A stretch of 64,000 nt of DNA. Source: Microtetraspora sp. NBRC 16547. Its GTDB lineage: Bacteria > Actinomycetota > Actinomycetes > Streptosporangiales > Streptosporangiaceae. Below, in pieces: positions 1 through 7,403 of the stretch. The stretch lies in contig NZ_BSSE01000025.1 of NCBI RefSeq assembly GCF_030268965.1, forward strand, positions 43,592 to 107,591, given 5' to 3'. The first letter of the stretch is position 1. Each line of letters starts with the position of its first letter. The notes beneath the pieces are model-generated. The model saw only the letters and a list, made by a program, of their open reading frames with translations. It was not told the DNA's origin and did no database searches. The translations under genes were made by a program, and so were the position numbers.

Positions 1-2
1 TC

Positions 3-1070
3 GCGGCGGCGACGACGTCGTTGCCGGAGGAGAGGGGCGGGAAGCGCAACTGGGACTACCGGTACGCCTGGATCCGGGACGCCGGCTTCACCATGGACGC
101 GCTGTGGGTCGCCGCCTGCCCCGACGAGGCCGGCGACTTCTTCTCGTTCATGACGACGGCCGCCGCGACGTACGAGCCCGGGCGGGCGCTCCAGATCATG
201 TTCGGCGTCGGTGGCGAGCACGACCTCTCCGAGCGCGAGCTGCCGCACCTGCGCGGCTGGCGGGACAGCTGGCCGGTCCGTACGGGCAACGCCGCGTGGC
301 GTCAGCCCCAGATCGACGTCTACGGCGCGCTGCTCGGCGCGGCCCACCGGCTGGCCGACCAGCGTTCCTGGACCGACCCGGACGAACGGGGCTTCCTGGT
401 CGCGCTGGCCGACGCGGCCGCCCACCAGTGGAGCCGTCCCGACCACGGCATCTGGGAGATCCGCGGGGATCCCCGTCACTACGTGTACTCCAAGGTCATG
501 TGCTGGGTGGCGCTCGATCGGGCGATCGGGCTCGCGGACCGGCTGGACGCGGCCGAGCACGTCCCGCGCTGGCGGCGGGCGGGGGAGGAGATCCGCCAGG
601 CCGTGCTGCGCGACGGGTGGAGCGACGAGGCGGGCGCCTTCACCCAGACACTCCACTCGGCGGACCTGGACGCGTCCGTGCTGATGATGCCGATCGTCGG
701 GTTCCTGCCCGCGGACGACCCCCGGATGCTGGCGACCATCGACGCGGTCGCCAAGCGGCTCACCGGGGGAAACGGCCTCGTCTATCGCTATCGCAACCAC
801 GACGGCCTTGAGGGCGGAGAGGGCACGTTCGTCCTCTGCACGTTCTGGCTCGCCCAGGCGCTCGCGCTGGCGGGCCGGGTCGCCCAGGCGCGTGACGTGT
901 TCGAGACGGCGGTCTCCTACGTCAACGACGTCGGCCTGCTGGCCGAGGAGATCGAACCGGTCACCGGTGAGCAGCTCGGCAACTTCCCGCAGGCGTTCAG
1001 CCACATCGGACTCATCAACGCCGCCTGGGCCATCGACGGAGCGCTGGCCGAGGGCCAGGTTCTGTGCTGA
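3..1070 (+). CDS. GH15 family glycosidase (glucoamylase/trehalase-like), 5' truncated by window edge
   Basis: Partial gene: the reading frame is open to the first base of the window, so the N-terminal part lies upstream. The visible 355 residues are the (alpha/alpha)6-barrel of glycoside hydrolase family 15. They contain the hallmark TTSLPEE-GG-RNWDYRYAWIRDA block, the mid-domain region RNHDGLEGGEGTFVLCTFW and the terminal block EEIEPVTGEQLGNFPQAFSH. Family members are usually about 600 residues and hydrolyse alpha-linked glucans or trehalose in the cytoplasm. Which of the two substrates applies cannot be told from this part. A 14-bp perfect hairpin follows directly, and the next gene is convergent. 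Confidence 0.9.
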   Translation, partial: AAATTSLPEERGGKRNWDYRYAWIRDAGFTMDALWVAACPDEAGDFFSFMTTAAATYEPGRALQIMFGVGGEHDLSERELPHLRGWRDSWPVRTGNAAWRQPQIDVYGALLGAAHRLADQRSWTDPDERGFLVALADAAAHQWSRPDHGIWEIRGDPRHYVYSKVMCWVALDRAIGLADRLDAAEHVPRWRRAGEEIRQAVLRDGWSDEAGAFTQTLHSADLDASVLMMPIVGFLPADDPRMLATIDAVAKRLTGGNGLVYRYRNHDGLEGGEGTFVLCTFWLAQALALAGRVAQARDVFETAVSYVNDVGLLAEEIEPVTGEQLGNFPQAFSHIGLINAAWAIDGALAEGQVLC

Positions 1071-1074
1071 GGAC

Positions 1075-1105
1075 TGCGCTGCCTCGCGTCACGCGAGGCA
1101 GCGCA
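1075..1105. terminator. Perfect 14-bp hairpin between convergent genes
   Basis: A 14-bp perfectly paired stem (TGCGCTGCCTCGCG at 1075-1088 with its complement at 92-105 of the same kilobase, i.e. 1092-1105) closes on a 3-nt loop. It lies between the GH15 gene and the convergent DinB-like gene, and its loop and right arm contain the stop and last codons of the latter. There is no T-tract, as is common for actinobacterial terminators. It probably serves both directions. Confidence 0.7.
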
Positions 1106-1799
1106 GGGCGGCGGCGATCCCGGAGTCCAGCGGATGGTCCGCGGGCAGCCGGCCGACCGTCGCCTCGACGAACTCCGCGTACGGCAGGCGTGCGGTGGCG
1201 CCGTCGGCCCGCACGTCCACGTGGTCGCCGGACGGCTCCGCCTGGACGCCGGACCCCTGCTCGCCGAGCACGAAGAGCCCGACCCGGACCCGCCACAGCG
1301 TGCGCGCGCCGGCTTCCTCGGCGGAGACCGGGGCGCCCACGTCGTCGCCGTGCGTGGCGTACTCGGAGTCGTAGTGGAAGGTCTGCAGGCCCACGGGGTA
1401 CGGCCCGGCGGAGGTCGTCAGCGACGCATCGCGGCCGAGCGCCCGCATCCGCGCGCGCGTCTCGGCGTTCTTGCCGCGCCACTCCTCCAGCACGTCGGCG
1501 ACCGGCAGGTCGCGGCGCTGCTGTACGCACCACTCGTTGAAGCCGTTGTAGCCCCCGCCGACGCCTTCCCGTGCCAGCGTGGCGAAGAGGCTGTCGAGGT
1601 CCCCGTCCAGGCAGGCGTGGTTGTACAGCTCCTCCCCGGCGAGGTGGCCGAGGACGTCCCGGACGGACCAGCCCGCGCAGCGGGACGGCCTGCGCCATCC
1701 TTCGTCGTCGAGCGTGGAGAAGAAACGATCCAGCCGAGCCGCCTCGGCGTCGAAGATGTCGAACGGGTCGAGACCCTGCAGCGGGTCGGAAATAGCCAT
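1089..1799 (-). CDS. Maleylpyruvate isomerase family mycothiol-dependent enzyme (DinB-like)
   Basis: A 236-residue protein of the MDMPI/DinB-like fold. The N-terminal four-helix bundle carries the typical CAGWSVRDVLGHLAGEE segment. A putative metal triad is visible as His52, Glu146 and His150 (the EYATH motif), spaced as in mycothiol-dependent maleylpyruvate isomerases. Family members use mycothiol in thiol transfer or isomerisation, but most have no known substrate. It is a single gene, convergent with the GH15 gene and sharing the terminator hairpin with it. The ATG start at 1799 is the first in frame. The exact reaction is unknown. Confidence 0.8.
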   Translation of the reverse strand: MAISDPLQGLDPFDIFDAEAARLDRFFSTLDDEGWRRPSRCAGWSVRDVLGHLAGEELYNHACLDGDLDSLFATLAREGVGGGYNGFNEWCVQQRRDLPVADVLEEWRGKNAETRARMRALGRDASLTTSAGPYPVGLQTFHYDSEYATHGDDVGAPVSAEEAGARTLWRVRVGLFVLGEQGSGVQAEPSGDHVDVRADGATARLPYAEFVEATVGRLPADHPLDSGIAAALRCLA

Positions 1800-1949
1800 G
1801 GGACACGACTACCCGCCCGCCCGCCCGATCTCACGGGATCACGTGTCACCGAGGCGCTCCCCGCGGCCGCTGTCCCGGCGGAAGGTCGCGTACGACCGAT
1901 GGTTTTTCCGGGTGAGGCCGCGGGAGAGCGCCTTCAGAGATCGGACCCG

Positions 1950-2411
1950 TCAGCGCGGCTGGGTGGTGCCGGCGAACCGCGGCGCGTGACGCCTCGTGGC
2001 CGTCATGCCGGTCGACATGTTCGCGAGACCCAGGAACAGGATGATCGCGCCGATCACCACGTTGCTGACGATGACCCGGGCGGTGTTGTTCGGGCCGCTG
2101 ATCACCCACGGTGCGATGATCGTCCACACCCCGATGACGGGGGCGACCCAGGCGAGGCCGTAGGTCCTGCCGTAGGCGGAGCTGAAGCCCAGCGCCAGGA
2201 GGGCGACCAGGATCCCGGTGACCAGGTTGTTGACCGTGATCCCGCTGAGACCTTGGAATCCGCAGATCCACGGCGACACCGCCAGGTATATGCCGGCGAG
2301 CAACGCGAGCCCGTCCGTCAGCTGGGCCGTGGGATTCGCCGCGGCCGCCTCGTACCGGGCACGCATCTCCATGATGTCCGGATGCTGCCCGATGTCCGTG
2401 CTGTGCGACAT
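1950..2411 (-). CDS. SPW repeat membrane protein
   Basis: A 153-residue integral membrane protein with two copies of the short motif that names the SPW family: SPW at residues 46-48 and APW at 100-102, each inside a hydrophobic segment. Four membrane helices are likely (about 33-50, 57-78, 84-104 and 112-130), with a hydrophilic N-terminus. A longer frame begins at 2486, but I place the start at 2411 because GGAGGGGG lies 8 nt upstream of this ATG. The function of the family is unknown. In actinobacteria it is often next to stress-type proteins, as here with a BON-domain protein nearby. Confidence 0.8.
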   Translation of the reverse strand: MSHSTDIGQHPDIMEMRARYEAAAANPTAQLTDGLALLAGIYLAVSPWICGFQGLSGITVNNLVTGILVALLALGFSSAYGRTYGLAWVAPVIGVWTIIAPWVISGPNNTARVIVSNVVIGAIILFLGLANMSTGMTATRRHAPRFAGTTQPR

Positions 2412-2551
2412 GTTGCGCACCCCCTCCGGGGATGAGACGAACACCTTCCGTTGTCCGCTACTGCCCCCAAACTCCGATTTATGCATTTAAGTTCGGGTCG
2501 AGTTCCCGGTTCTCGGCAGTACCGGTAGACCCGGCCCTGCGCCACGCGGGG

Positions 2552-2836
2552 TCACCCGCATGATCTCGGGCCTCCGCCGAGTCGCTGCTGGCGGTGCAGA
2601 GCGAGGGCGATGTCGGCGATCACGATGACCGCGACGACCGCCGCGGCGGCGAACACCCACCAGACCCGGGTCAACGCGCCGGTGAGGGCGACGCCGAAGC
2701 ACAGCACCAGGACGAACGCGCCGAGCAGGATGTGGATCACATCCCGCGGCGTCGCGGGCACGCGGGGGATCCCCTTGGGTGACTGCTGCTCCGGCGTCAC
2801 GCTGGGTTCCCTGGGAAAACGAGGTTCCTCGGACAT
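2552..2836 (-). CDS. Small two-helix membrane protein, unknown
   Basis: A 94-residue protein with a proline-rich charged N-terminus (about residues 1-30) followed by two hydrophobic segments, roughly residues 33-52 and 57-80, joined by a short TRVWW turn, and a short basic tail. I do not recognise the family. It lies 140 bp upstream of the SPW gene on the same strand, so the two may be transcribed together. A weak GGTGGG ribosome-binding site precedes the ATG. Codon usage and composition match the neighbours. Confidence 0.6.
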   Translation of the reverse strand: MSEEPRFPREPSVTPEQQSPKGIPRVPATPRDVIHILLGAFVLVLCFGVALTGALTRVWWVFAAAAVVAVIVIADIALALHRQQRLGGGPRSCG

Positions 2837-3118
2837 GGGGGCCCACCTACCCTCGGATGCCGTTCACTATCGTCGTCGACCGATCTGGCGACGCTGACAG
2901 AGCTTGAGCTACCGGGCCATTCCACTCGAACGGCTGGGCGCGGACGTCGAGAAGGGCGGGCCCGCCACCTACGGTGCCGCGGAGCAGGCCGTGATCGCGT
3001 TGGCTGCTGCCCGGGCGCCGCACTATGCCGCACTATCTCGGCTTATCTCGGCTGGTGAGCCGGTTTCACCACAGACCGGGTGGGCAGGCGCTGGAGAGTC
3101 TGATCGGAGGGGGAATCC

Positions 3119-3364
3119 ATGGACGCGCCGCACTATGTCGCGGCCCGTGTGCAGCGGGCCCTGGCGGAGGACGAGCGGACCGTCGAGCTCGGGATCAGGG
3201 TCGACGTACGGGGGAATCAGATCTTCCTTCGCGGCCGGGTCAGCGCGCCGGAGCGTCGCCTCCTGATCGAGGACGTCGCCCGTGAGGCGGCCCCGGGCCT
3301 TTCCGTGCACAACGAGATCACGCTGGTGGAGGTCCGCGAACCGGGAGAGGAGGAGCATCTGTGA
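3119..3364 (+). CDS. BON domain protein
   Basis: An 81-residue protein that is essentially one BON domain: a short helix (YVAARVQRALAEDERT), a beta strand pair around the conserved glycine in IFLRGRVSAPERRLLIEDVA, and a terminal strand ending in VHNEITLVEV. BON domains bind membranes or ligands and are found in osmotic-stress proteins and secretins. No signal peptide is visible, so this copy is cytoplasmic. A GGAGGGGG site precedes the ATG. It overlaps the following phosphoesterase by 4 bp (GTGA), so the two are translationally coupled and probably work in one pathway. Confidence 0.8.
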   Translation: MDAPHYVAARVQRALAEDERTVELGIRVDVRGNQIFLRGRVSAPERRLLIEDVAREAAPGLSVHNEITLVEVREPGEEEHL

Positions 3365-4083
3365 CACAGACGCGAATCGCGGCCGTGGCGGACATCCATA
3401 TGGGGGAGGACCTGCGCGGGCACTTCCGCCCGAAACTCCACGGCATCGAACACCGGGCCGAGGTCCTGCTGGTGGGCGGCGATCTGACCAGGCACGGGAC
3501 CATAGCCGAGGCGCGGGTGGTCGCCGACGAACTGCGCGACCTGCCGATCCCCGTGATCGCGGTGCTCGGCAACCACGACTACCACTCGGACGCGGAGCAG
3601 GCGATCACCTCGATCATGCGCGACGCCGGGGTGACCGTGCTCGACGACGAGGCGACCATCCTGTCCCTGAACGGGACGACGCTCGGCGTCGTCGGCGGCA
3701 AGGGCTTCGGCGGGGGGTTCGCCGGGAAGTGCGCGAGCGAGTTCGGCGAGCCGGAGACCAAGGCGTTCGTCCGGCACACCCGGCAGATCGCCGACCGCTG
3801 GCGGCAGGCGCTGCACGGCCTGGACAGCGATCACCGGGTCGTCCTGAGCCACTACTCGCCGGTCAAGGACACCCTCATGGGAGAGCCCACCGAGATCTAT
3901 CCGTTCCTCGGCAGCTACCTGCTCGCCGAGGCGGCCGACGAGGAGGGCGCCGACCTGATCGTGCACGGCCACGCGCACCTTGGGACGGAGAAGGGGCTCA
4001 CTCCCGGCGGCATCCAGGTCCGGAACGTCGCCGTCCCCGTCATCGGCACCGCGTACATGGTCTACTCCCTCAACGCCGCGTGA
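3361..4083 (+). CDS. Calcineurin-like metallophosphoesterase
   Basis: A 240-residue metallophosphoesterase carrying the complete dimetal motif set in order: D-x-H (ADIHMGED, residues about 10-17), GD (VGGDLTRHG), GNHD (VLGNHDYHS), a mid-domain histidine (LSHYSPVKD) and G-H-x-H (VHGHAHLG). No signal peptide or membrane helix is seen, so it should be cytoplasmic. The substrate could be a phosphodiester, nucleotide or phosphoprotein; the sequence does not decide. The GTG start overlaps the stop of the BON gene. Confidence 0.88.
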   Translation: MTQTRIAAVADIHMGEDLRGHFRPKLHGIEHRAEVLLVGGDLTRHGTIAEARVVADELRDLPIPVIAVLGNHDYHSDAEQAITSIMRDAGVTVLDDEATILSLNGTTLGVVGGKGFGGGFAGKCASEFGEPETKAFVRHTRQIADRWRQALHGLDSDHRVVLSHYSPVKDTLMGEPTEIYPFLGSYLLAEAADEEGADLIVHGHAHLGTEKGLTPGGIQVRNVAVPVIGTAYMVYSLNAA

Positions 4084-4453
4084 CAGGGGTCCGTGGTTCT
4101 TTCGGCGGCGGGACCACCGGAGTTGTGGCCCGATCGGCGTAGTGGGGCGTTCGGTTCCTCCGGTTCGGGCAGGTGGCCGCTATGACGCCCAGGCCGCCGC
4201 GGCCGCGCAGGTGATGCTCGATCTACGCCGAGGGGGTCCTGCCCCGTTGCCGGTCCGCACAGGCCGTCCGATAGTCGCGGGCCGGACGCGTGTCAGGGGC
4301 GGTCTCGGATCGCCCGGAGATCCCCACATACTTTGTAAAGGGGGCGCATTTGGGGCCGTGACGGTGTCGGCCGTCAGGGGACGCTCGGCTTCGCCCTCGT
4401 ACTCCTGGGTGGTTTCTTTACGGTTTCTCGGTCATTGAGGCGTCTATCCGGGA
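4084..4453. other. Gene-free stretch before the nucleotidyltransferase-like gene
   Basis: About 370 bp with no reading frame that looks coding on either strand. It contains an imperfect GC-rich inverted repeat just after the phosphoesterase stop (around 4090-4120) and a locally AT-richer patch near 4325-4345 that could belong to a promoter. No confident -35/-10 pair was found. Confidence 0.5.
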
Positions 4454-5089
4454 TTGTTTGTACCGAACTCTCAGGGGCAGACGAGGTGGGTGGGCAGTCA
4501 CACTCACGCCGTCACAGACGCGATCCTCGACACCCTCAAGCGCGCGGGCGCGGGCCTGCGCGACGCGGGGGTGCGGTTCGCGCTGGCCGGTGGCTGCGCC
4601 GGATACGCCAGGGGGGCCGCTCCCTCGCTGCACGACGTCGACTTCGCGCTCGTCGAGGAAGACGTCGTGCTGGCGCTCAAGACCCTGGAGGATCTGGGAT
4701 TCCGCACCGTCAAGCCGCCGGAGGACTGGCTGGTCAAGGCGTACGACGAGAGCGGCGTGCTGGTCGACCTGATCTTCTCGCTGGCCAACCGGCCGGTCAC
4801 CGAGGAGATGATCGCACGGGCCGACCTGATCAACGTCGCGGCGCTCAATCTGAAGGTCCTGGAGGCGACCGATCTGGTGATCTCCTGGATCATGCCGATG
4901 TCGGAGCACAGTTGCGACTACGGAGCGTTGCTGCCCATGGTCCGCGCGATGCGCGAGCAGGTCGACTGGAACCGGGTGGCCGCCGTGGCCGCGCCGTCGC
5001 CGTACGCCTCGACCTTCGTGACGCTGATCGAACGGCTGAACATCATCAGCCCCGTGACCCCGCCACTCGCCGGAGACCCCTGGCCCTGA
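4454..5089 (+). CDS. Nucleotidyltransferase-fold protein
   Basis: About 200 residues with the start of a minimal nucleotidyltransferase fold: the glycine pair and acidic pattern LAGGCAGYARG followed by LHDVDFALVEED. This fits the GG...hDhDh core of the NTase superfamily, seen in AbiEii/MNT-like and tRNA-CCA-like proteins. The remaining half is helical and unassigned. The start is uncertain: TTG at 4454 gives 211 residues, while GTG at 4490 with a nearby GACGAGG is equally plausible. It sits immediately 5' of tRNA-Lys. No partner HEPN or antitoxin gene is adjacent, so I do not call it a toxin-antitoxin member. Confidence 0.65.
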   Translation: MFVPNSQGQTRWVGSHTHAVTDAILDTLKRAGAGLRDAGVRFALAGGCAGYARGAAPSLHDVDFALVEEDVVLALKTLEDLGFRTVKPPEDWLVKAYDESGVLVDLIFSLANRPVTEEMIARADLINVAALNLKVLEATDLVISWIMPMSEHSCDYGALLPMVRAMREQVDWNRVAAVAAPSPYASTFVTLIERLNIISPVTPPLAGDPWP

Positions 5090-5134
5090 GGCGTGGACGA
5101 AGTACCTCAAATCTTCGCTACTCTTGTGGGGCGG

Positions 5135-5211
5135 GCGCCGCTAGCTCAGTTGGTTAGAGCAGCTGACTCTTAATCAGCGGGTCCGGGGTTCGAGTCCCTG
5201 GCGGCGCACCA
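5135..5211 (+). tRNA. tRNA-Lys (anticodon CTT), CCA encoded
   Basis: A complete cloverleaf: the acceptor stem GCGCCGC pairs with GCGGCGC, the D-arm has GCTC/GAGC, the anticodon stem GCTGA/TCAGC carries loop CTCTTAA (anticodon CTT), and the T-arm contains TTCGAGT. Discriminator A is followed by an encoded CCA ending at 5211. It is followed by an intrinsic terminator. Its 3' end borders a gene-poor stretch with repeats and a transposase remnant, which fits tRNA genes serving as integration sites. Confidence 0.97.
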
Positions 5212-5219
5212 GCGAAAGA

Positions 5220-5258
5220 CCCTAGGTTGGTAACGCTGACCTGGGGTTTTTCTATTTG
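5220..5258 (+). terminator. Intrinsic terminator of tRNA-Lys
   Basis: An 8-bp stem (CCCTAGGT at 5220-5227 with ACCTGGGG at 5239-5246, one G-T pair) is followed directly by TTTTTCTATTT. It has the right position and strand to end the tRNA transcript. Confidence 0.85.
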
Positions 5259-5292
5259 ACGATCGTCTCAGCGGTGCCCCGCGCCCGGCGTT

Positions 5293-5333
5293 GATCACGA
5301 TGGTTGCTCGTCGGTTGCTCGTCTGTCGTGATC
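5293..5333. repeat. Inverted repeat enclosing two direct repeats, just 3' of tRNA-Lys
   Basis: Two perfect 8-bp arms, GATCACGA (5293-5300) and TCGTGATC (5326-5333), enclose two head-to-tail copies of the 11-mer GGTTGCTCGTC (5302-5312 and 5313-5323). Directly repeated short motifs next to a tRNA 3' end resemble arm-type integrase sites, which is inference. The surrounding 5259-5622 stretch holds no convincing gene on either strand. Confidence 0.6.
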
Positions 5334-5622
5334 TTGTTGGCGTCATGATCAATACGCATCCGTGGTTCTGATCACCTGGGTGGGCGGCCCGGTCGGTCAT
5401 CTGCTTGCGGTCGTCGTCCGAGTTGGTCCCGTTCAGGGCGACGACGCTGGCGCCGACCTTGTAGAGGGAGTGCCAGCCGGCCGGAGGCCAGGAAGAGATC
5501 CCCCTCACATGACCAGTCCCTGTCCCAGGAAGAGCAACTCACGGCGCAGGCCGGTAACCGTACTGCTCCCTCCTGAGCGGGCGTAGCGCAGTATCGCGCG
5601 ACATTCGGCCGTGGATCCAGCT

Positions 5623-6702
5623 TCACGTAGAGGCCATGTTCCGCGAGATGTGCAGGTAGCAGATGTTCAAGACCTCGAGGCTCAGGTAATCGTCGTTGTC
5701 CCGGCGCAGCCTGACGGTCCCGGTGAGGCTGACCACCTCGGGGAAGGCGGTCAGTGGGTCGGGACCGAGCGCGGCCGCCCCGGCCAGCAGCGCCTTGCGC
5801 TTGCGATGCAGGTCATCCGCGCGTGTCGGGGCGACACCGGCCGCGGCGGCTTGGCGGCTGTACTCCTCGGCGAGGCTCTGCAGCCGCTGGACAAGCCGCT
5901 CGACCTCCGGCTCCGGCGGTTTGGTTTCGATGGCGGCCAGGGCGGATTCAGTGAGGGGAGTCCGTGCGTCGGCGGTGGACAGGGCCAGGGCGACGAGCAT
6001 CCGCAGCATCTTCGGCAGTTGCTTGTGCCCGGGGTGGTCGACTATGTCGCGGATCTGAGGCGCTCTAGTGAGCAGTTCCCGCATGTCCGGGTACGGCAGC
6101 CGGACGGCGCCCTGACGCTGAGGACGGGCCGCGCGTATCCGTATGGGCACCCATACCTGGTCCATCCAGGTGTCGTCGATCTCGATCCCCGTGACGCCCT
6201 GGGCAAGGGCGAAAGCCGCGGCCTTCCAGGATGCCCTCCAGTCCTCATCGTCAATCCCCAGGGACCTGCTCCATTGGCGGGCGTCATCGAGGTCCTCGTC
6301 GCCGGCGCCCATCGCGGCGGGGTCGAAGGCGAAAGCGATCACCGAATCGCTGGCGAAGGAAACCTGCCCGTGCATGTTGACGTCCCAGGTCAGGTTGAGC
6401 GCCTCGCCAGAGCCGGAGGCATCCAACAGGACCTCGTCGTTCGCGCCGAGGTTGCTGTGCGGCTCCAGCACAATGATCCACTCGCCTTGTAGACGCAACA
6501 GGAACACCGGTTCCGGCTCCGCTGTCAACCGGAGGGCCAACTGGTCGGCGACGCTCGTGAGGCGGCCTTGGTCCAGGTCGGCGTGCTCGCCATTGAAGGC
6601 TCGAATGACGTCCTCGGTTTCCGCCCGAACCCAGGTGACACAGACGGCCTCGTCCAGCAGCGCCCAAGCGTCATCCGCATCGAAGGACGACTCGTCGCCC
6701 AC
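5623..6702 (-). CDS. DUF6461-like protein of unknown function
   Basis: About 360 residues. The first 140 (the WALLDEAVCVTWVRAETED block, the FLLRLQGEWIIVLEPHSN block and a FASDSVIAFAFDP strand) resemble actinobacterial DUF6461 proteins; this is from memory and moderate at best. The C-terminal part is helical and unrecognised. An upstream ATG at 6720 is in frame, but GGGAGG precedes a GTG at 6702 and I prefer that start. A strong hairpin with a T-run on this strand ends only a few nucleotides before the gene, an attenuator-like position. No signal peptide or membrane helix is present. Confidence 0.65.
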   Translation of the reverse strand: MGDESSFDADDAWALLDEAVCVTWVRAETEDVIRAFNGEHADLDQGRLTSVADQLALRLTAEPEPVFLLRLQGEWIIVLEPHSNLGANDEVLLDASGSGEALNLTWDVNMHGQVSFASDSVIAFAFDPAAMGAGDEDLDDARQWSRSLGIDDEDWRASWKAAAFALAQGVTGIEIDDTWMDQVWVPIRIRAARPQRQGAVRLPYPDMRELLTRAPQIRDIVDHPGHKQLPKMLRMLVALALSTADARTPLTESALAAIETKPPEPEVERLVQRLQSLAEEYSRQAAAAGVAPTRADDLHRKRKALLAGAAALGPDPLTAFPEVVSLTGTVRLRRDNDDYLSLEVLNICYLHISRNMAST

Positions 6703-6725
6703 CGCACCTCCCTCATACATCGCGT

Positions 6726-6784
6726 AAAAACCCCGCGGGGGCCGACGGCCGACCATGTCAGAACGGCCGCCGGCCCCCACGGGG
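6726..6784 (-). terminator. Hairpin with T-run immediately 5' of the DUF6461-like gene
   Basis: The arms at 6731-6744 and 6771-6784 pair over 14 bp with one mismatch, and further G/C pairs lie inside. On the minus strand the stem is followed by TTTTT (6730-6726). It has the form of an intrinsic terminator that stops transcripts coming from 6800-6925. It finishes 6 to 24 nt before the possible starts of the next gene, so an attenuator role is possible. Confidence 0.7.
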
Positions 6785-6799
6785 CTTTCGTTGCGCTTG

Positions 6800-6925
6800 C
6801 TACAACGTTGGTTCTATCTCATCCACATTGCACGACACCGGCTCGGTCTCGACCGGCGGAGGAATGTCGTCGAGACCAGCGTAGGTCTCGCCGGGAAGCG
6901 TGGCCCACACCCAGAACGGATCCAT
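6800..6925 (-). CDS. Possible 41-aa ORF upstream of the hairpin
   Basis: A short frame of 41 codons beginning MDPFWVWATLPGETYAG and ending DEIEPTL. Its composition is unlike random high-GC translation: it is rich in W, Y, E and D and poor in R and A. It ends about 16 nt before the T-run hairpin on the same strand. There is no clear ribosome-binding site, and an overlapping open frame extends upstream to 7106. It may be a small gene, a leader peptide, or the end of a decayed gene. I do not recognise it. Confidence 0.35.
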   Translation of the reverse strand: MDPFWVWATLPGETYAGLDDIPPPVETEPVSCNVDEIEPTL

Positions 6926-7053
6926 ATCGAGGACCCGGCGCCTGCGGAGTGTCCAGGGCCTTACGGATGTGCCGCGCCGTCTCCACTACCTTGGAGTCTG
7001 TCGACGACGCGTGAAAACTGGCTCTGGCACTAATTACGTGACGTTGACCCTCG

Positions 7054-7110
7054 TCAGTCGGCGAGGAGCACGCGTTTGCGCAGCAAATCGGGGTTGGCCC
7101 GGCCATACAT
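7054..7110 (-). pseudogene. ISL3-type transposase C-terminal remnant
   Basis: Eighteen codons reading MYGRANPDLLRKRVLLAD and a stop. They closely match the end of ISL3-family transposases (the usual tail is of the type QMYGRAGFDLLRKRVLL). Upstream in the same frame the DDE domain is absent, and no flanking terminal repeats were found, so this is a relic. It supports past mobile-element activity between the tRNA-Lys gene and the SorC regulator. The family call is from recall of the conserved tail. Confidence 0.6.
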
Positions 7111-7350
7111 CACTGGCCTGGGCCGATAGCCCCGATGAGATCGTCGATCACTTCCCGGCGGGAGCATGCGGCTGCCGGCCAGGTGGCCAAGACCCAGGTC
7201 TGCGGGGGCGCAGGCGACCGGTGGCCACCTGGTGGACGAGCGCGGCGGGGTAACCGCGCGTAGTGGATTGCCGGAGACCGGCGGAGTTCGCCCCGGCGAG
7301 CAGCGTGCCGGAAGCTCATGCGGTCGGCCGAGATACTAACAATATAATTC

Positions 7351-7379
7351 TGTACATTCGTTCAGCACAAATGTTCAAT
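7351..7379. promoter_or_regulatory. SorC-type operator, copy A, with upstream TATAAT
   Basis: A 29-bp element read on the minus strand matches copy B (8456-8484) at 22 of 29 positions. It keeps the GAACAT-13 bp-ATGTaC dyad (7371-7376 and 7352-7357 on the plus strand). A perfect TATAAT at 7343-7348 would start transcription inside this element, about 50 bp before the regulator ATG at 7404. The layout suggests autorepression by the SorC-type protein. Confidence 0.65.
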
Positions 7380-7403
7380 GCTGTGGGAACAGGAGCACGT
7401 GCG

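Noticed and set aside
2904..3266. A 120-codon frame overlapping the BON-domain gene
   Set aside because: It runs out of frame through the BON gene, changes composition half way and has no ribosome-binding site.
4454..5089. AbiE or MNT/HEPN toxin-antitoxin member
   Set aside because: The nucleotidyltransferase core is visible, but no partner gene of either system lies beside it.
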